64,000 nt of DNA from Pseudobdellovibrionaceae bacterium (GTDB lineage: Bacteria > Bdellovibrionota > Bdellovibrionia > Bdellovibrionales > JAGQZY01): contig JACKAL010000007.1 of NCBI GenBank assembly GCA_020635085.1, forward strand, positions 1 through 64,000. Direction: 5' to 3'. The notes under the pieces are model-generated. The model was given only the letters and a program-made list of their open reading frames with translations, did not search any database and was not told the origin of the DNA. Positions 24,334 to 33,070 of this stretch are shown here, one piece after another; position 1 is the stretch's first letter, and the number at the start of each line of letters is the position of its first letter. The position numbers and the translations under genes are program-made.

Positions 24334-26870
24334 GCTTTTTACGTTTTGCCTTCTCGGAACTGCTGCACTCTAAGCGTTTTGCCATCCTCTTTTTAGTAAA
24401 TCTCTCTTTTGGTTTAACCAGCTTTAGTGCTTTAGAATTTTTAAAAAATTCTATTCAAACCACTATTATGTCCCAATCACGTCAAGTACTTGGTGCTGAT
24501 TTTGGCATATCCTCCAGGCATGCCCTGAATGAACAAGAACAATTCATTGTCCAAAAAAATCTTCCACAACAGGCATTAGCAACTGATGTCATCGAAACCT
24601 TTTCCATGGTTACACATGGTCAATCTTCTGCCCTTGTACAAATCAAAGCTGTACAACTCACGTTTCCATTTTACGGTCAAATACTAACGGAACCTTTAAA
24701 AAAAACCAGTTATTTAGAAGACACCGAATCGGTGTGGATTTATCCTGAATTATTGACTCTTCTTAATGCTCGCATTGGTGATTTTTTAAAAATTGGCACC
24801 CGCCAATTTCGTATTGCGGCTGTTGTTAAGGATGATACCGCTAGTAACATTAGCACCAATATGGCGCCACGTATTTACATGAGCTTAAATAGTTTAAAAA
24901 AAACCAATTTAGTGAGATCGGGGTCTTTAGCTTGGTATTCAACTCTTTACAAAATTCCTAATTTTTCGGAAGAACAACTAGATTCATTAAAAAATCAAAT
25001 CTATCAACAACTTTCTGATAACGAGGTGCAAGTCTTTACTCATCGAAGCGCTAGTGAACAAATGAATCGACTACTCAATTACTTAAGCGATTTTCTCGGA
25101 CTTATTTCTCTCTCATCGCTATTTATTGCCTGCATTGGATTAACTTTTTTGTTGTCTACTTATCTACATGATAAATCTGTAAGCATCGCAATATTAAATG
25201 TTCTGGGCTATTCAAAGAAAAAAGCCATTTTGTTTTATGCATTACAACTTTTCGCTGTAACTCTCTTCGGAGCTATAATCTCAGTATTTTTAGCGATAGT
25301 TTCATTACCTTTTCTTCTGCAAGCCTCACAAACTGTTGCCGCTTTTACTATTCTTCTCAACGTGAACTTTACCACTCTTTTTCAAATACTTCTCGCTGGG
25401 ACCCTGGGGGGCTTCTGCATAATACTCCCTCACCTTATCCATCTTATCTACAGTCCACCTCGACAACTACTAAGCAATATGCCACGTACCCATAAAAATA
25501 TTTACTGGCAACTGCTACTCGCCTACATTCCTGGAGCCCTTCTTTTCTATCTTTTAAGTATCCGTGAAATGCACTCAGTGCAAAACGGCAGTATTTTTTT
25601 CGCCTGCTTTGTGGGATCTGGTCTCTTATTATATGGCTTTTCTTATTTTATTTTGTCTCTTGCACAAAAAATAAAATGGGCCCCTTCACTTGCCTTTGCC
25701 TGGGCCCTGCGTGATCTCACACGTCTACGTATTTCAACAACTACAGGGTTTTTATCGCTCGCTCTTGGTGTATTTTTAGTAAACATTATCCCACAGATTC
25801 GCGCTAATCTTCAAGGTGAGATTCAAAAACCAATAACTTCCAAACTACCTAGTCTTTTTCTCTTTGATATCCAAGAAGAACAACTTAATGACATCCAAAA
25901 AATTTTAAAAAACGAACATATCCACTTACAACATTTGTCCCCCCTTATTCGCGCACGTCTACTCGAAGTCAACGGAACACCTTTCGAAAAAGGAACGGGA
26001 GCCTTTTCGTCCTACTCCACGCGAGAGCAAGAAAACGAATCTCGCTTTCGTAACCGCGGCTTTAACCTTTCTTATCGCCCCGAACTAGACGCTTCGGAAA
26101 CGATTTCCCAAGGTTCAGCACCGCCTCGTCATTTTGATGATAAAACCGCAACTTTACCTGAAATTTCATTAGAAGAGCGCTTTGCCAATCGATTGCATTT
26201 AAAAATAGGTGATATCTTAACATTTGATATCCAGGACATCCCTATCAAAGGAAAAGTTACAAGCTTAAGACATGTTAAATGGACATCTTTCCAACCCAAT
26301 TTCTTTGTGTTGTTTCAAGATGGAAGTCTCGATGATGCCCCTAAAACATTTCTTGCAACAATTGCAAAACTCGAATTAAACCAGAAATTAAACCTACAAA
26401 AGAAAATTGTTCAGGCCTTACCCAACATTTCCATTATTGATGTGGATCGCTTGATCGAAAAACTCGTCTTTCTCATTGATCAAATGGGCTGGGCACTACA
26501 AGCCATGTCCTTATTTTGTATTCTCGTTGGCTTTACTGTTTTACTGGCAATAGCCAACGATCAAATCCGCCGACGCGAATGGGATATCGGCCTACTGAAA
26601 GCTTTAGGCTCCTCCTATAAAACTATCACCGCTTGCTTTGTTTACCAATTTACCATTATTGGTTTTTTTGCTGCCCTTGCAGGGGGACTTTTAAGCATTC
26701 TCGGCTCCTACATTTTTTCTACATTTTTATTTGATGGTGCGTGGTTTTTTAATTGGCAAGTACCCGCTTTATCTGTTTTAGGACTAACTCTCCTTTGCCC
26801 CCTTCTTACTTTTATCGGTACCCGTAAAGGTCTTGCTTTTAAAGCTAAAGAATTACTTTCACAAAGATAG
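24330..26870 (+). CDS. ybbP: YbbP-like ABC transporter permease (duplicated FtsX domains)
   Basis: 846 residues starting at a GTG inside the ybbA stop. One N-terminal helix (about 12-33), a periplasmic domain, a cluster of helices about 250-440, a second large periplasmic domain (about 490-700) and a C-terminal FtsX set of three helices (WALQAMSLFCILVGFTVLLAIAND, then IGLLKALGSS and two more). This matches the YbbP-type permeases, which pair with YbbA. The substrate is unknown; type VII (MacB-like) ABC systems couple cytoplasmic ATP use to periplasmic work rather than transport across the membrane. Confidence 0.87.
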   Translation: MSFLRFAFSELLHSKRFAILFLVNLSFGLTSFSALEFLKNSIQTTIMSQSRQVLGADFGISSRHALNEQEQFIVQKNLPQQALATDVIETFSMVTHGQSSALVQIKAVQLTFPFYGQILTEPLKKTSYLEDTESVWIYPELLTLLNARIGDFLKIGTRQFRIAAVVKDDTASNISTNMAPRIYMSLNSLKKTNLVRSGSLAWYSTLYKIPNFSEEQLDSLKNQIYQQLSDNEVQVFTHRSASEQMNRLLNYLSDFLGLISLSSLFIACIGLTFLLSTYLHDKSVSIAILNVLGYSKKKAILFYALQLFAVTLFGAIISVFLAIVSLPFLLQASQTVAAFTILLNVNFTTLFQILLAGTLGGFCIILPHLIHLIYSPPRQLLSNMPRTHKNIYWQLLLAYIPGALLFYLLSIREMHSVQNGSIFFACFVGSGLLLYGFSYFILSLAQKIKWAPSLAFAWALRDLTRLRISTTTGFLSLALGVFLVNIIPQIRANLQGEIQKPITSKLPSLFLFDIQEEQLNDIQKILKNEHIHLQHLSPLIRARLLEVNGTPFEKGTGAFSSYSTREQENESRFRNRGFNLSYRPELDASETISQGSAPPRHFDDKTATLPEISLEERFANRLHLKIGDILTFDIQDIPIKGKVTSLRHVKWTSFQPNFFVLFQDGSLDDAPKTFLATIAKLELNQKLNLQKKIVQALPNISIIDVDRLIEKLVFLIDQMGWALQAMSLFCILVGFTVLLAIANDQIRRREWDIGLLKALGSSYKTITACFVYQFTIIGFFAALAGGLLSILGSYIFSTFLFDGAWFFNWQVPALSVLGLTLLCPLLTFIGTRKGLAFKAKELLSQR

Positions 26871-27086
26871 GCACAACCTTTTCCTTATCAGAATTTTTTA
26901 GAGCCCGCCCAAGAAGTGTCTCTGATATAAGCACTAGCCGAAAGTTTTAACTCCAGTATTTAAAATCTGCTGACATTATTTGTAATTGGACCAACAAAAT
27001 GGTGCAACCAGCACTTGAACACCTCTCATAAAATTGAGATCCTATTTTAGAAGCAAATACACCAAAATATAAAAGGTTTTTAGTAT

Positions 27087-28793
27087 ATGTATCATATTCC
27101 GCCATTAATAACTGATCTTGCGCTGATCTTAATGACAGCAGGCTTTTCCTTGGTGGCATGCCGACTTTTAAAACAACCTATTGTTATTGGCTATATCCTT
27201 GCCGGAGTTTTAGTTAGTCCGCACTTTCCTTTTATGCCCAGCATTCGCGATACCTCGAGCATGAATGTTTGGGCGGAAATTGGTGTCATTTTTCTACTTT
27301 TTGCCATTGGCTTAGAGTTTAGTTACAAAAAGTTGGCCTCCATTGGGCGACACGCTTTCCCTGTAGCGCTGATAAAAGTCCTTTTTGTCCTAGGGCTCGG
27401 TTACTTTGCCGGCCGCCTATTTGAGTGGTCCACTGCAGATAGTCTCTTTTTAGGCGGCTTACTTTCCATATCGTCAACCGCCATTATTGCCCGCACTTTT
27501 GAGGATCTTCGTTATAAAGAATCTCCTTTTACGCATTTTGTGTTTGGTGTTTTAATTATTGAGGATTTATTTGCCATTGTCTTACTCGTTTTTCTCTCTA
27601 CATTTGCCATCACACAAACTTTTTCCGGAGTGGAGCTAGCCACTACCCTCACCAAACTCCTCTTTTTTATTATTTTATGTTTCGTTCTTGGACTTTACTT
27701 TGTCCCGACATTTTTTCGTAAACTTAAAAAAACTTTAAATGACGAAACAACCCTTGTTCTCTCTGTCGGGACCTGCCTTATGCTCGTCGCAATCGCTACT
27801 TATGTGGGTTTTTCTCCTGCTTTAGGAGCATTTGTGATGGGTTCTATTCTTGCCGAAACCCATGTGGCTCATAATATCGAAAAAGTTGTAGCACCTTTAA
27901 AATATTTGTTCTCTGCAATTTTTTTCGTTTCCATTGGAATGTTAATTGATCCCGCCCTCATCGCCCAACACTGGATGATGATCTTAATCATTTCCATCAT
28001 CACCATCATTGGTAAATTTATAAGTACCTTCCTCGGATCCATCATGTCTGGCCAAGATCTACAAACATCAGTAAAAAGTGGCATGACTCTCGCGCAAATT
28101 GGCGAGTTTTCTTTTATTATTGCCACCCTTGGCATGGAACTAAAAGTAACAAGCTCCTTCCTGTACCCCATCGCTATTGCCGTTTCCGTTATCACAAGCT
28201 TTTTAACTCCTTATTTAATCAATTGGAGTGACCCTGTTTACCGCTGGCTTTCGTCAAAAATTCCTCCTGCCTTTGAACAAAGTCTCAACAATTACTCTAA
28301 AACTGTTTATGAGAAAAGCTCCTCGACAAATTTTATTGCCATATTTTGGGATTTGTACGGACTCAAAATTATACTCAACTCAACACTGATTATTTCCATT
28401 GGCTTGTTTTTTAGTAAGTTTATCTTATTTGAACTCAAAAAATACACAACCCATACCATGCGCTTAGAGCTCGGCATGCTACTCATTACCCTTATCATTG
28501 CTCTACCTTTCTTTTGGCCCATCCTGTTTGGCCGCCCAGCGAAATCCATGGCAAAACTGAACATCTCATTTGAAAAAGCAAAAGCTATCCATGTCGGAAT
28601 TATTATTTGCCGTTCATTTATCAGCGTATTACTTATTTCGTTTATCATTGGACAATTTTCATCTTTAGCCGCAGTATCCAGCCTTCTTCTACTTGGCGTA
28701 TCCATCATATACTTCCCACTGAGTCGTTACGCCGAAACATTATATTATTTTTTCGAAAAAGGGTTTATCGAAAATATTAAGAAGAAGGATTAG
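27087..28793 (+). CDS. CPA2-family cation:proton antiporter (KefB/C-like membrane domain)
   Basis: 568 residues, largely membrane. CPA2 features: GYILAGVLVSP, EIGVIFLLFAIGLEFSYKKL, GGLLSISSTAIIARTFEDL, VLIIEDLFAIVLL (the acidic residue of the transport core) and FVSIGMLIDP. The antiporter core spans roughly 1-385. The usual C-terminal RCK/TrkA-N domain of Kef systems is absent; residues about 410-550 instead hold about four further hydrophobic segments. Expected to exchange K+ or Na+ for protons at the inner membrane. Single gene. Confidence 0.88.
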   Translation: MYHIPPLITDLALILMTAGFSLVACRLLKQPIVIGYILAGVLVSPHFPFMPSIRDTSSMNVWAEIGVIFLLFAIGLEFSYKKLASIGRHAFPVALIKVLFVLGLGYFAGRLFEWSTADSLFLGGLLSISSTAIIARTFEDLRYKESPFTHFVFGVLIIEDLFAIVLLVFLSTFAITQTFSGVELATTLTKLLFFIILCFVLGLYFVPTFFRKLKKTLNDETTLVLSVGTCLMLVAIATYVGFSPALGAFVMGSILAETHVAHNIEKVVAPLKYLFSAIFFVSIGMLIDPALIAQHWMMILIISIITIIGKFISTFLGSIMSGQDLQTSVKSGMTLAQIGEFSFIIATLGMELKVTSSFLYPIAIAVSVITSFLTPYLINWSDPVYRWLSSKIPPAFEQSLNNYSKTVYEKSSSTNFIAIFWDLYGLKIILNSTLIISIGLFFSKFILFELKKYTTHTMRLELGMLLITLIIALPFFWPILFGRPAKSMAKLNISFEKAKAIHVGIIICRSFISVLLISFIIGQFSSLAAVSSLLLLGVSIIYFPLSRYAETLYYFFEKGFIENIKKKD

Positions 28794-28990
28794 AGTGTTT
28801 TCTCACCTTGAAGTCAATTATTGAACTTTAGATACCAACCCTTGATCGAAAATATCAATTTGAAACATCAATTTCACCACTCAAGACAAATATTTGTTTT
28901 ATTACAAAACGGTTTTATTTTTTTTATGGAGAACCGATAAAGATTCTTTGTATTCTAAAGACTGGCACGTAGACGCTTTTTGGGGGAAAA

Positions 28991-29917
28991 ATGGAACGTT
29001 TTTTAAAGTCTTTTATTATCCTTATGTTCATAATGAGTACCGCCCTAGCTTATCAGAATTGTGGAAACAAAGTTTTGTCCTTTTCGTCAAATACGGTTTC
29101 CGAAAAATATGGCAGCATTGATTGCGTTTCTTTTGACAACTCGACAGGATCAACTAATTGTGCGAATAGTCGCTATGGACTCATTGGTAACCTTTATTAT
29201 CTTTTAGACAAAACAGCTGGAACCACAATACCCGCATCACTCTACGATAAAAATGACACCGCCCTTGCATTTAATGGCAGTGTTTTAAACAGCGTGAATG
29301 TCGTAATTGATCGTGGCTATGCCTCCTCAACCTATATTCTGATGCCCAACGTGTCAGTGCCCGCTATTGCTTTTAACTCTGGATTTCAGCTAGATGATGG
29401 TTCTTACTTGCGCGACAACAACAATAAAATTCTCATTGAAGGTTTTGCATTAGACTTAAACGGTAGCCTTCAACTTGCTCCTGACATGGAAGAAGGGCGC
29501 TATGAAATTGCCGTGCTTTCTGATGATGGATCCCTACTCGATATGGATCTAAATAATGATGGTGAGTTAGAAAATATTGTTGATAACGATGGCTATCATC
29601 CACCAAAATTAAAATGTTCCAACTCCGTTATCGACCTAAGCCAAACTAAAAAAATTCCCATGCGTTTGCGCTATTATCAAGGTCCACGCACAACAATCGC
29701 TTTAACATTGGTGATGCGAAAGCTCCTGACGTCGGAACTACCCGGAATGGACAGTGATTGTGATTTTACAGATACCTCTGGGGATTATTGGTTTGGCGCT
29801 AGCACCACATCGCAAGGCTATGCACCCAATTACACCACATCGCGATTCGGGCAACTCTTAGGGCGCGGCTGGTTCATTCCAGAAAAAACGATGTTCGCGC
29901 TACCTGACTCGCTCTAA
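28991..29917 (+). CDS. Exported PA14-like protein
   Basis: 308 residues. The N-terminus (MERFLKSFIILMFIMSTALAYQNCGNK) is an export signal with a Cys just after the hydrophobic core, a form common in Bdellovibrio-like exported proteins and possibly lipidated. The central part resembles a PA14-type beta-barrel: IEGFALDLNGSLQL, EEGRYEIAVLSDDGSLLDMDLNNDGE and MRLRYYQGPRTTIALTL are the typical strand-and-DDG motifs. PA14 domains bind carbohydrate or mediate surface interactions, so an adhesion role is possible. Single gene. Confidence 0.65.
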   Translation: MERFLKSFIILMFIMSTALAYQNCGNKVLSFSSNTVSEKYGSIDCVSFDNSTGSTNCANSRYGLIGNLYYLLDKTAGTTIPASLYDKNDTALAFNGSVLNSVNVVIDRGYASSTYILMPNVSVPAIAFNSGFQLDDGSYLRDNNNKILIEGFALDLNGSLQLAPDMEEGRYEIAVLSDDGSLLDMDLNNDGELENIVDNDGYHPPKLKCSNSVIDLSQTKKIPMRLRYYQGPRTTIALTLVMRKLLTSELPGMDSDCDFTDTSGDYWFGASTTSQGYAPNYTTSRFGQLLGRGWFIPEKTMFALPDSL

Positions 29918-29996
29918 TTCTGCACAAACCCCGTATTTCTTAGCAAAAAAGTTCGCTGATATGTTTTGCGGACTGCTTAGCAGATTTACATTGTGG

Positions 29997-30443
29997 CTAA
30001 AATACATTCATACAGATTGGCAGTAAAACCAAGTTCATATTTTGGTAGGGGTTTGTTAGACCTATATCATAGGCCTCCAGTAGACCCATATCATTACAAC
30101 TTAATGCCTGAATATCGGACGTACATTCCCCAACTACCTCTTTGTTTGCCACAATATTTCCCAACTGTTCTGCCTCAATAATTTTCCCGAGAGTCAATGC
30201 ATTGTATTCATCAGGGAGCCCCAATTTAGAAGCAAATTCTAGCGCCTCATTACCCTTTTCCATACACTCATCAAAATGGGATGTGGAATTGCATATCATT
30301 AACTTAAAACAAATATTTTGTTTAATATTCTCGCTGGCATAATCAGAGGTGATCGCCACTGGATTTGGACTGGCATTACCTGTATCTGTACCGTGGTATT
30401 TACAACCTATGATAAACGTCAATAAAACTATAAAATATTTCAT
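29997..30443 (-). CDS. Small lipoprotein, unknown function
   Basis: 148 residues, lipobox FIIGC near residue 14, then KYHGTDTGNASPN. The mature part has seven further Cys (ICFKLMIC, DECMEKG, GECTSDIQALSC, LLPICMN), suggesting disulfide knots in the envelope. It is three bases after the TIGR02147 gene stop, on the same strand, so the two are co-transcribed. No family recognised. Confidence 0.7.
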   Translation of the reverse strand: MKYFIVLLTFIIGCKYHGTDTGNASPNPVAITSDYASENIKQNICFKLMICNSTSHFDECMEKGNEALEFASKLGLPDEYNALTLGKIIEAEQLGNIVANKEVVGECTSDIQALSCNDMGLLEAYDIGLTNPYQNMNLVLLPICMNVF

Positions 30444-30446
30444 AAT

Positions 30447-31292
30447 CTATTCTTTCTCAATGATCGGAAACCACTGTATATTCATTTGATACACACTTTC
30501 TGGATCCTTGTCATTTTCTGCGATTGCCATTATTTCTCTACGAAACTCTTGAATTCTTTTTTTTATTTCTTCTCGCTTATCTGCTGAAATAGGTATGCAT
30601 ACCGAAGATACCTCTCGCATTTCACGAGAAACTAAGTCTATGCTATCTGCCCCTTTTTGAATCATTGCCTTGTGATATTGACGAATAAGATTACTATGAA
30701 CCTCATTGCCTGTTGTGATGGACTTCACCTTTTGTTGCAGGTTACCAGTCAAATTACGTTGAATCATTTGTAGCTGCTCTAAATGGATCAAAGCTTCTTT
30801 AACCTGCTCTACAGTTAGTTCTGGTCGGAATTGTTGAGCAATCCATATAGGATCCTCTTGAAATGTTTTTAAAGAGATCAGCTCGCGAATTGGAATATAA
30901 TACCAATTCGCATAATAAGAGTACTCCGCCTGCTTAAGAGGGTGAATTTTATTAAACCCTTTGCTATCAAGCAACTGCTTTGCCCAATGGTTTTTTTCCT
31001 TTTCGCTAGAGGACTGATTAAAATGAACAAGAATATTAAAGAAATCCGTTTCTATTTTTGTTAGCTTAAATGCCACGGCAAATTTCTCAATACTCCTTTC
31101 TGATAAATTACGCTTGCCCTCAATTACAAGTTTCAAAAAATTGGGGGAAGAAAACCCTGCTCTTTGTGCGAAATAACGATAGGAAAAAGTCCGTCGTTGA
31201 TTTTTAAAAAATTGATACAGATCATGAAGAAATTGCCGATAATCATCGTATTCAAAAATACATGGAATGGCTTTATTTTTATATACATCCAT
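30447..31292 (-). CDS. TIGR02147-family regulatory protein (second copy)
   Basis: 281 residues, opening IFEYDDYRQFLHDLYQFFKNQRRTFSYRYFAQRAGFSSPNFLKLV: the 'DYRxFL' start followed by the Xre-like helix-turn-helix of TIGR02147 proteins (about residues 40-70). The middle has the family's YYIPIRELISLKTF..PIWIAQQF segment, and a second winged-helix-like stretch (LTVEQVKEALIHLEQLQMIQRN) follows. A presumed transcription regulator. It is followed by a lipoprotein gene three bases downstream, and two paralogous lipoprotein genes lie just upstream; a 14-bp palindrome sits 47 bases before its start, a candidate operator. Confidence 0.87.
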   Translation of the reverse strand: MDVYKNKAIPCIFEYDDYRQFLHDLYQFFKNQRRTFSYRYFAQRAGFSSPNFLKLVIEGKRNLSERSIEKFAVAFKLTKIETDFFNILVHFNQSSSEKEKNHWAKQLLDSKGFNKIHPLKQAEYSYYANWYYIPIRELISLKTFQEDPIWIAQQFRPELTVEQVKEALIHLEQLQMIQRNLTGNLQQKVKSITTGNEVHSNLIRQYHKAMIQKGADSIDLVSREMREVSSVCIPISADKREEIKKRIQEFRREIMAIAENDKDPESVYQMNIQWFPIIEKE

Positions 31293-31338
31293 CTCCTTAT
31301 TTATCTGATAATTCTAAGAAAAAATAAAGTTTTCTCCA

Positions 31339-31370
31339 TACAAAGTGTATTCCATAGAATACACTTTGTA
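31339..31370. promoter_or_regulatory. Perfect 14-bp inverted repeat between lipoprotein genes and TIGR02147 gene
   Basis: TACAAAGTGTATTC (31339-31352) and GAATACACTTTGTA (31357-31370) are perfect complements around CATA. Read on the minus strand it lies after the lipoprotein gene stop (31445) and before the regulator start (31292), with an AT-rich tail (CTTTATTTTTT) 15-25 bases later. It could be a terminator or an operator for the regulator; a GAATACA half-site also occurs near 32559, beside the lipoprotein promoter region. Confidence 0.55.
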
Positions 31371-31444
31371 ATCGATCTGGACCTTTGTCTTGCTATCATT
31401 TTTATAGTCATATTATCCTTAAATCATTTCTATTGTGTCATCTT

Positions 31445-31954
31445 TTATTGGGTTGGCATAAAAATAGGCTCGTCCTCACCTGTATCATGTATTTCCGAAA
31501 CCAACTCAGCCAACTTCAATAGTAGTTCATTTGATAGATTATGAGCAGAGCAAGAATCGCCATTGGTTAATTGAATATAAACAAATCGCTGCTTTGCTAG
31601 ACCTTCAGTGGTAATGGAACTTGCCATAGAAACGCTACAAATTTTTTCAATGGCGGCTATATCGTCTAAAAGACCATCCAGTTCCTTATTGTAGTATAAC
31701 TTCATTTTTCTCCCTGTTGTAGATTCAAAATCCCTAAGAGATACCCACTGCAGATCTGGGTATAGATAAATACTCATCTCAATATTGCTATCGTTTTTGC
31801 TGTTGGTATACGACAAGCTTTCAAATTGATTCTTATCTTCTCCAACTTTTATTGGAGCAGGAAAAATTTCATTATTATTTATTTTTCCCTTATCTAAACG
31901 ACATCCGACTAAAAAAATCAAACTGACTCCAATAATCATCAATTGTTTTTTCAT
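31445..31954 (-). CDS. Lipoprotein, paralogue of the adjacent gene
   Basis: 169 residues. Lipobox FLVGC near residue 18. Paralogous to the gene 31964-32452: shared MKKQL start, SLSYTN/TITYTN..SN.EM..Y.Y, S..D.ES.TGR..K and a closing LAEL.SE(I/V)H.TGEDEPI. Both have one or two mature Cys around a KNGD/TNGD segment. The paralogues are nine bases apart with the same GAGGAGGAAAT ribosome binding site, so this is a tandem duplication in one operon. Function unknown; likely envelope-exposed. Confidence 0.75.
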   Translation of the reverse strand: MKKQLMIIGVSLIFLVGCRLDKGKINNNEIFPAPIKVGEDKNQFESLSYTNSKNDSNIEMSIYLYPDLQWVSLRDFESTTGRKMKLYYNKELDGLLDDIAAIEKICSVSMASSITTEGLAKQRFVYIQLTNGDSCSAHNLSNELLLKLAELVSEIHDTGEDEPIFMPTQ

Positions 31955-31963
31955 ATTTCCTCC

Positions 31964-32452
31964 TCAATCTCCCTGCACCGTTGCAATAGGTTCATCTTCG
32001 CCTGTTTCATGCACCTCTGAAGCCAACTCAGCTAGTTTCTGGAATAGGAGAGTTGACGGTTGCTCCAATAGGCAATTGTCTCCATTTTTTAAATGAACCC
32101 AAATATAAGTTAAGCCGTAAACAGGATTAATAGGGATGGGCCCATGCAGACAGGTTTTGTTCGCCTGCACAATTTCTTCTAGAACATCATTCAATTCATT
32201 CTGAAAAAAATATTTTACTCTTCGTCCTGTAGCAGATTCAGAGTCTTGAATAGACACGCCTTGAAAAGAGAACTCTGAATAAATATAAAGAATCATTTCT
32301 TTATTGCTCTCCTCCTGTTCATTCGTATACGTAATTGTCTCATAATTGCTGATATCACTACCGCCTCCATCAGTAGAATCCTTGGTCATATTTGACTTAC
32401 AACCCATTAAAAAAATAAACCCAGAAAATAAAACGAATAATTGTTTTTTCAT
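31964..32452 (-). CDS. Lipoprotein, first of a tandem paralogous pair
   Basis: 162 residues; lipobox FLMGC near residue 18, then a Gly/Ser linker (KDSTDGGGSDIS). The conserved C-terminal HETGEDEPI matches the downstream paralogue (31445-31954). The ribosome binding site is GGAGGAAAT. It heads a minus-strand group of two lipoproteins, a TIGR02147 regulator and a third lipoprotein. The upstream gap (32453-32621) has an inverted repeat TTCTGT-N6-ACAGAA (about 32544-32561), a possible operator shared with the divergent gene at 32622. Function unknown. Confidence 0.75.
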   Translation of the reverse strand: MKKQLFVLFSGFIFLMGCKSNMTKDSTDGGGSDISNYETITYTNEQEESNKEMILYIYSEFSFQGVSIQDSESATGRRVKYFFQNELNDVLEEIVQANKTCLHGPIPINPVYGLTYIWVHLKNGDNCLLEQPSTLLFQKLAELASEVHETGEDEPIATVQGD

Positions 32453-32572
32453 ATTTCCTCCTTCAAACAGCGTATCGGCGTCCCATAGATTTTTAAACTA
32501 GGCCGCAAGCGCTTTCTGTATGCTCAACGTATTCTCATTTATTTTCTGTAGACTGACAGAATACATATTTTG

Positions 32573-32601
32573 TTGACTTCGTTTTTCAGGATTCGTATGA
32601 C
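32573..32601 (+). promoter_or_regulatory. Sigma70-like promoter of gene 32622-33050
   Basis: TTGACT (32573-32578), a 17-base spacer and TATGAC (32596-32601), followed by AGGGAGG and the ATG at 32622. The predicted leader is about 14 bases. Confidence 0.55.
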
Positions 32602-32621
32602 TTCTAAATCAAGGGAGGGTC

Positions 32622-33050
32622 ATGCTGAGAATTTTTGCTTATATATTGAGCTTTTTACTGTTTTATACTGTTTCAGCACAAGCTGTAGCGCCAACAGTTC
32701 AACAAGGGTTCGATTTTTTAGCAGAGTCTAATAGCATTTTAGAAATGGCCTCTTATCCCTATTTCATGTTTAGCAGTGAGCAAACCCAAGAAGCTGTGGT
32801 TGAGGGTCACTGTCTTATTGATAACTGTCAGTTTCAACTGGAGCTGGTAAACCCGGAAGATTTTACGATTCTAGAAAACAAAGCAGGTAGCACAATTTCC
32901 AAGGAAGTAGCCACGCTCAGCTTTAAACCAAATATAAAAAATACTACCGATGACGCCATCCTTATCGATGCAAAAGTTATTTTATATACGACGAATCTAA
33001 AAGAAAACGTCACGGTGATAAAAAATATCCCCGTTTTTATTTATAAATAA
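32622..33050 (+). CDS. Small exported protein, unknown function
   Basis: 142 residues with a signal peptide (MLRIFAYILSFLLFYTVSAQAVA). The mature part is beta-rich with a CLIDNCQFQLELV motif (possible disulfide) and alternating strands to the end, resembling a single Ig-like or pilus-assembly-type sandwich, but no family is recognised. A strong ribosome binding site (AGGGAGG) and a good promoter precede it. It is convergent with purF, whose stop lies about 20 bases away. Confidence 0.65.
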   Translation: MLRIFAYILSFLLFYTVSAQAVAPTVQQGFDFLAESNSILEMASYPYFMFSSEQTQEAVVEGHCLIDNCQFQLELVNPEDFTILENKAGSTISKEVATLSFKPNIKNTTDDAILIDAKVILYTTNLKENVTVIKNIPVFIYK

Positions 33051-33070
33051 TAATTTATAAAACCTTCCAT

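Noticed and set aside
28894..29121. 75-codon plus-strand frame overlapping the PA14-like gene
   Set aside because: It covers the start of the better-supported gene in another frame and has no domain.
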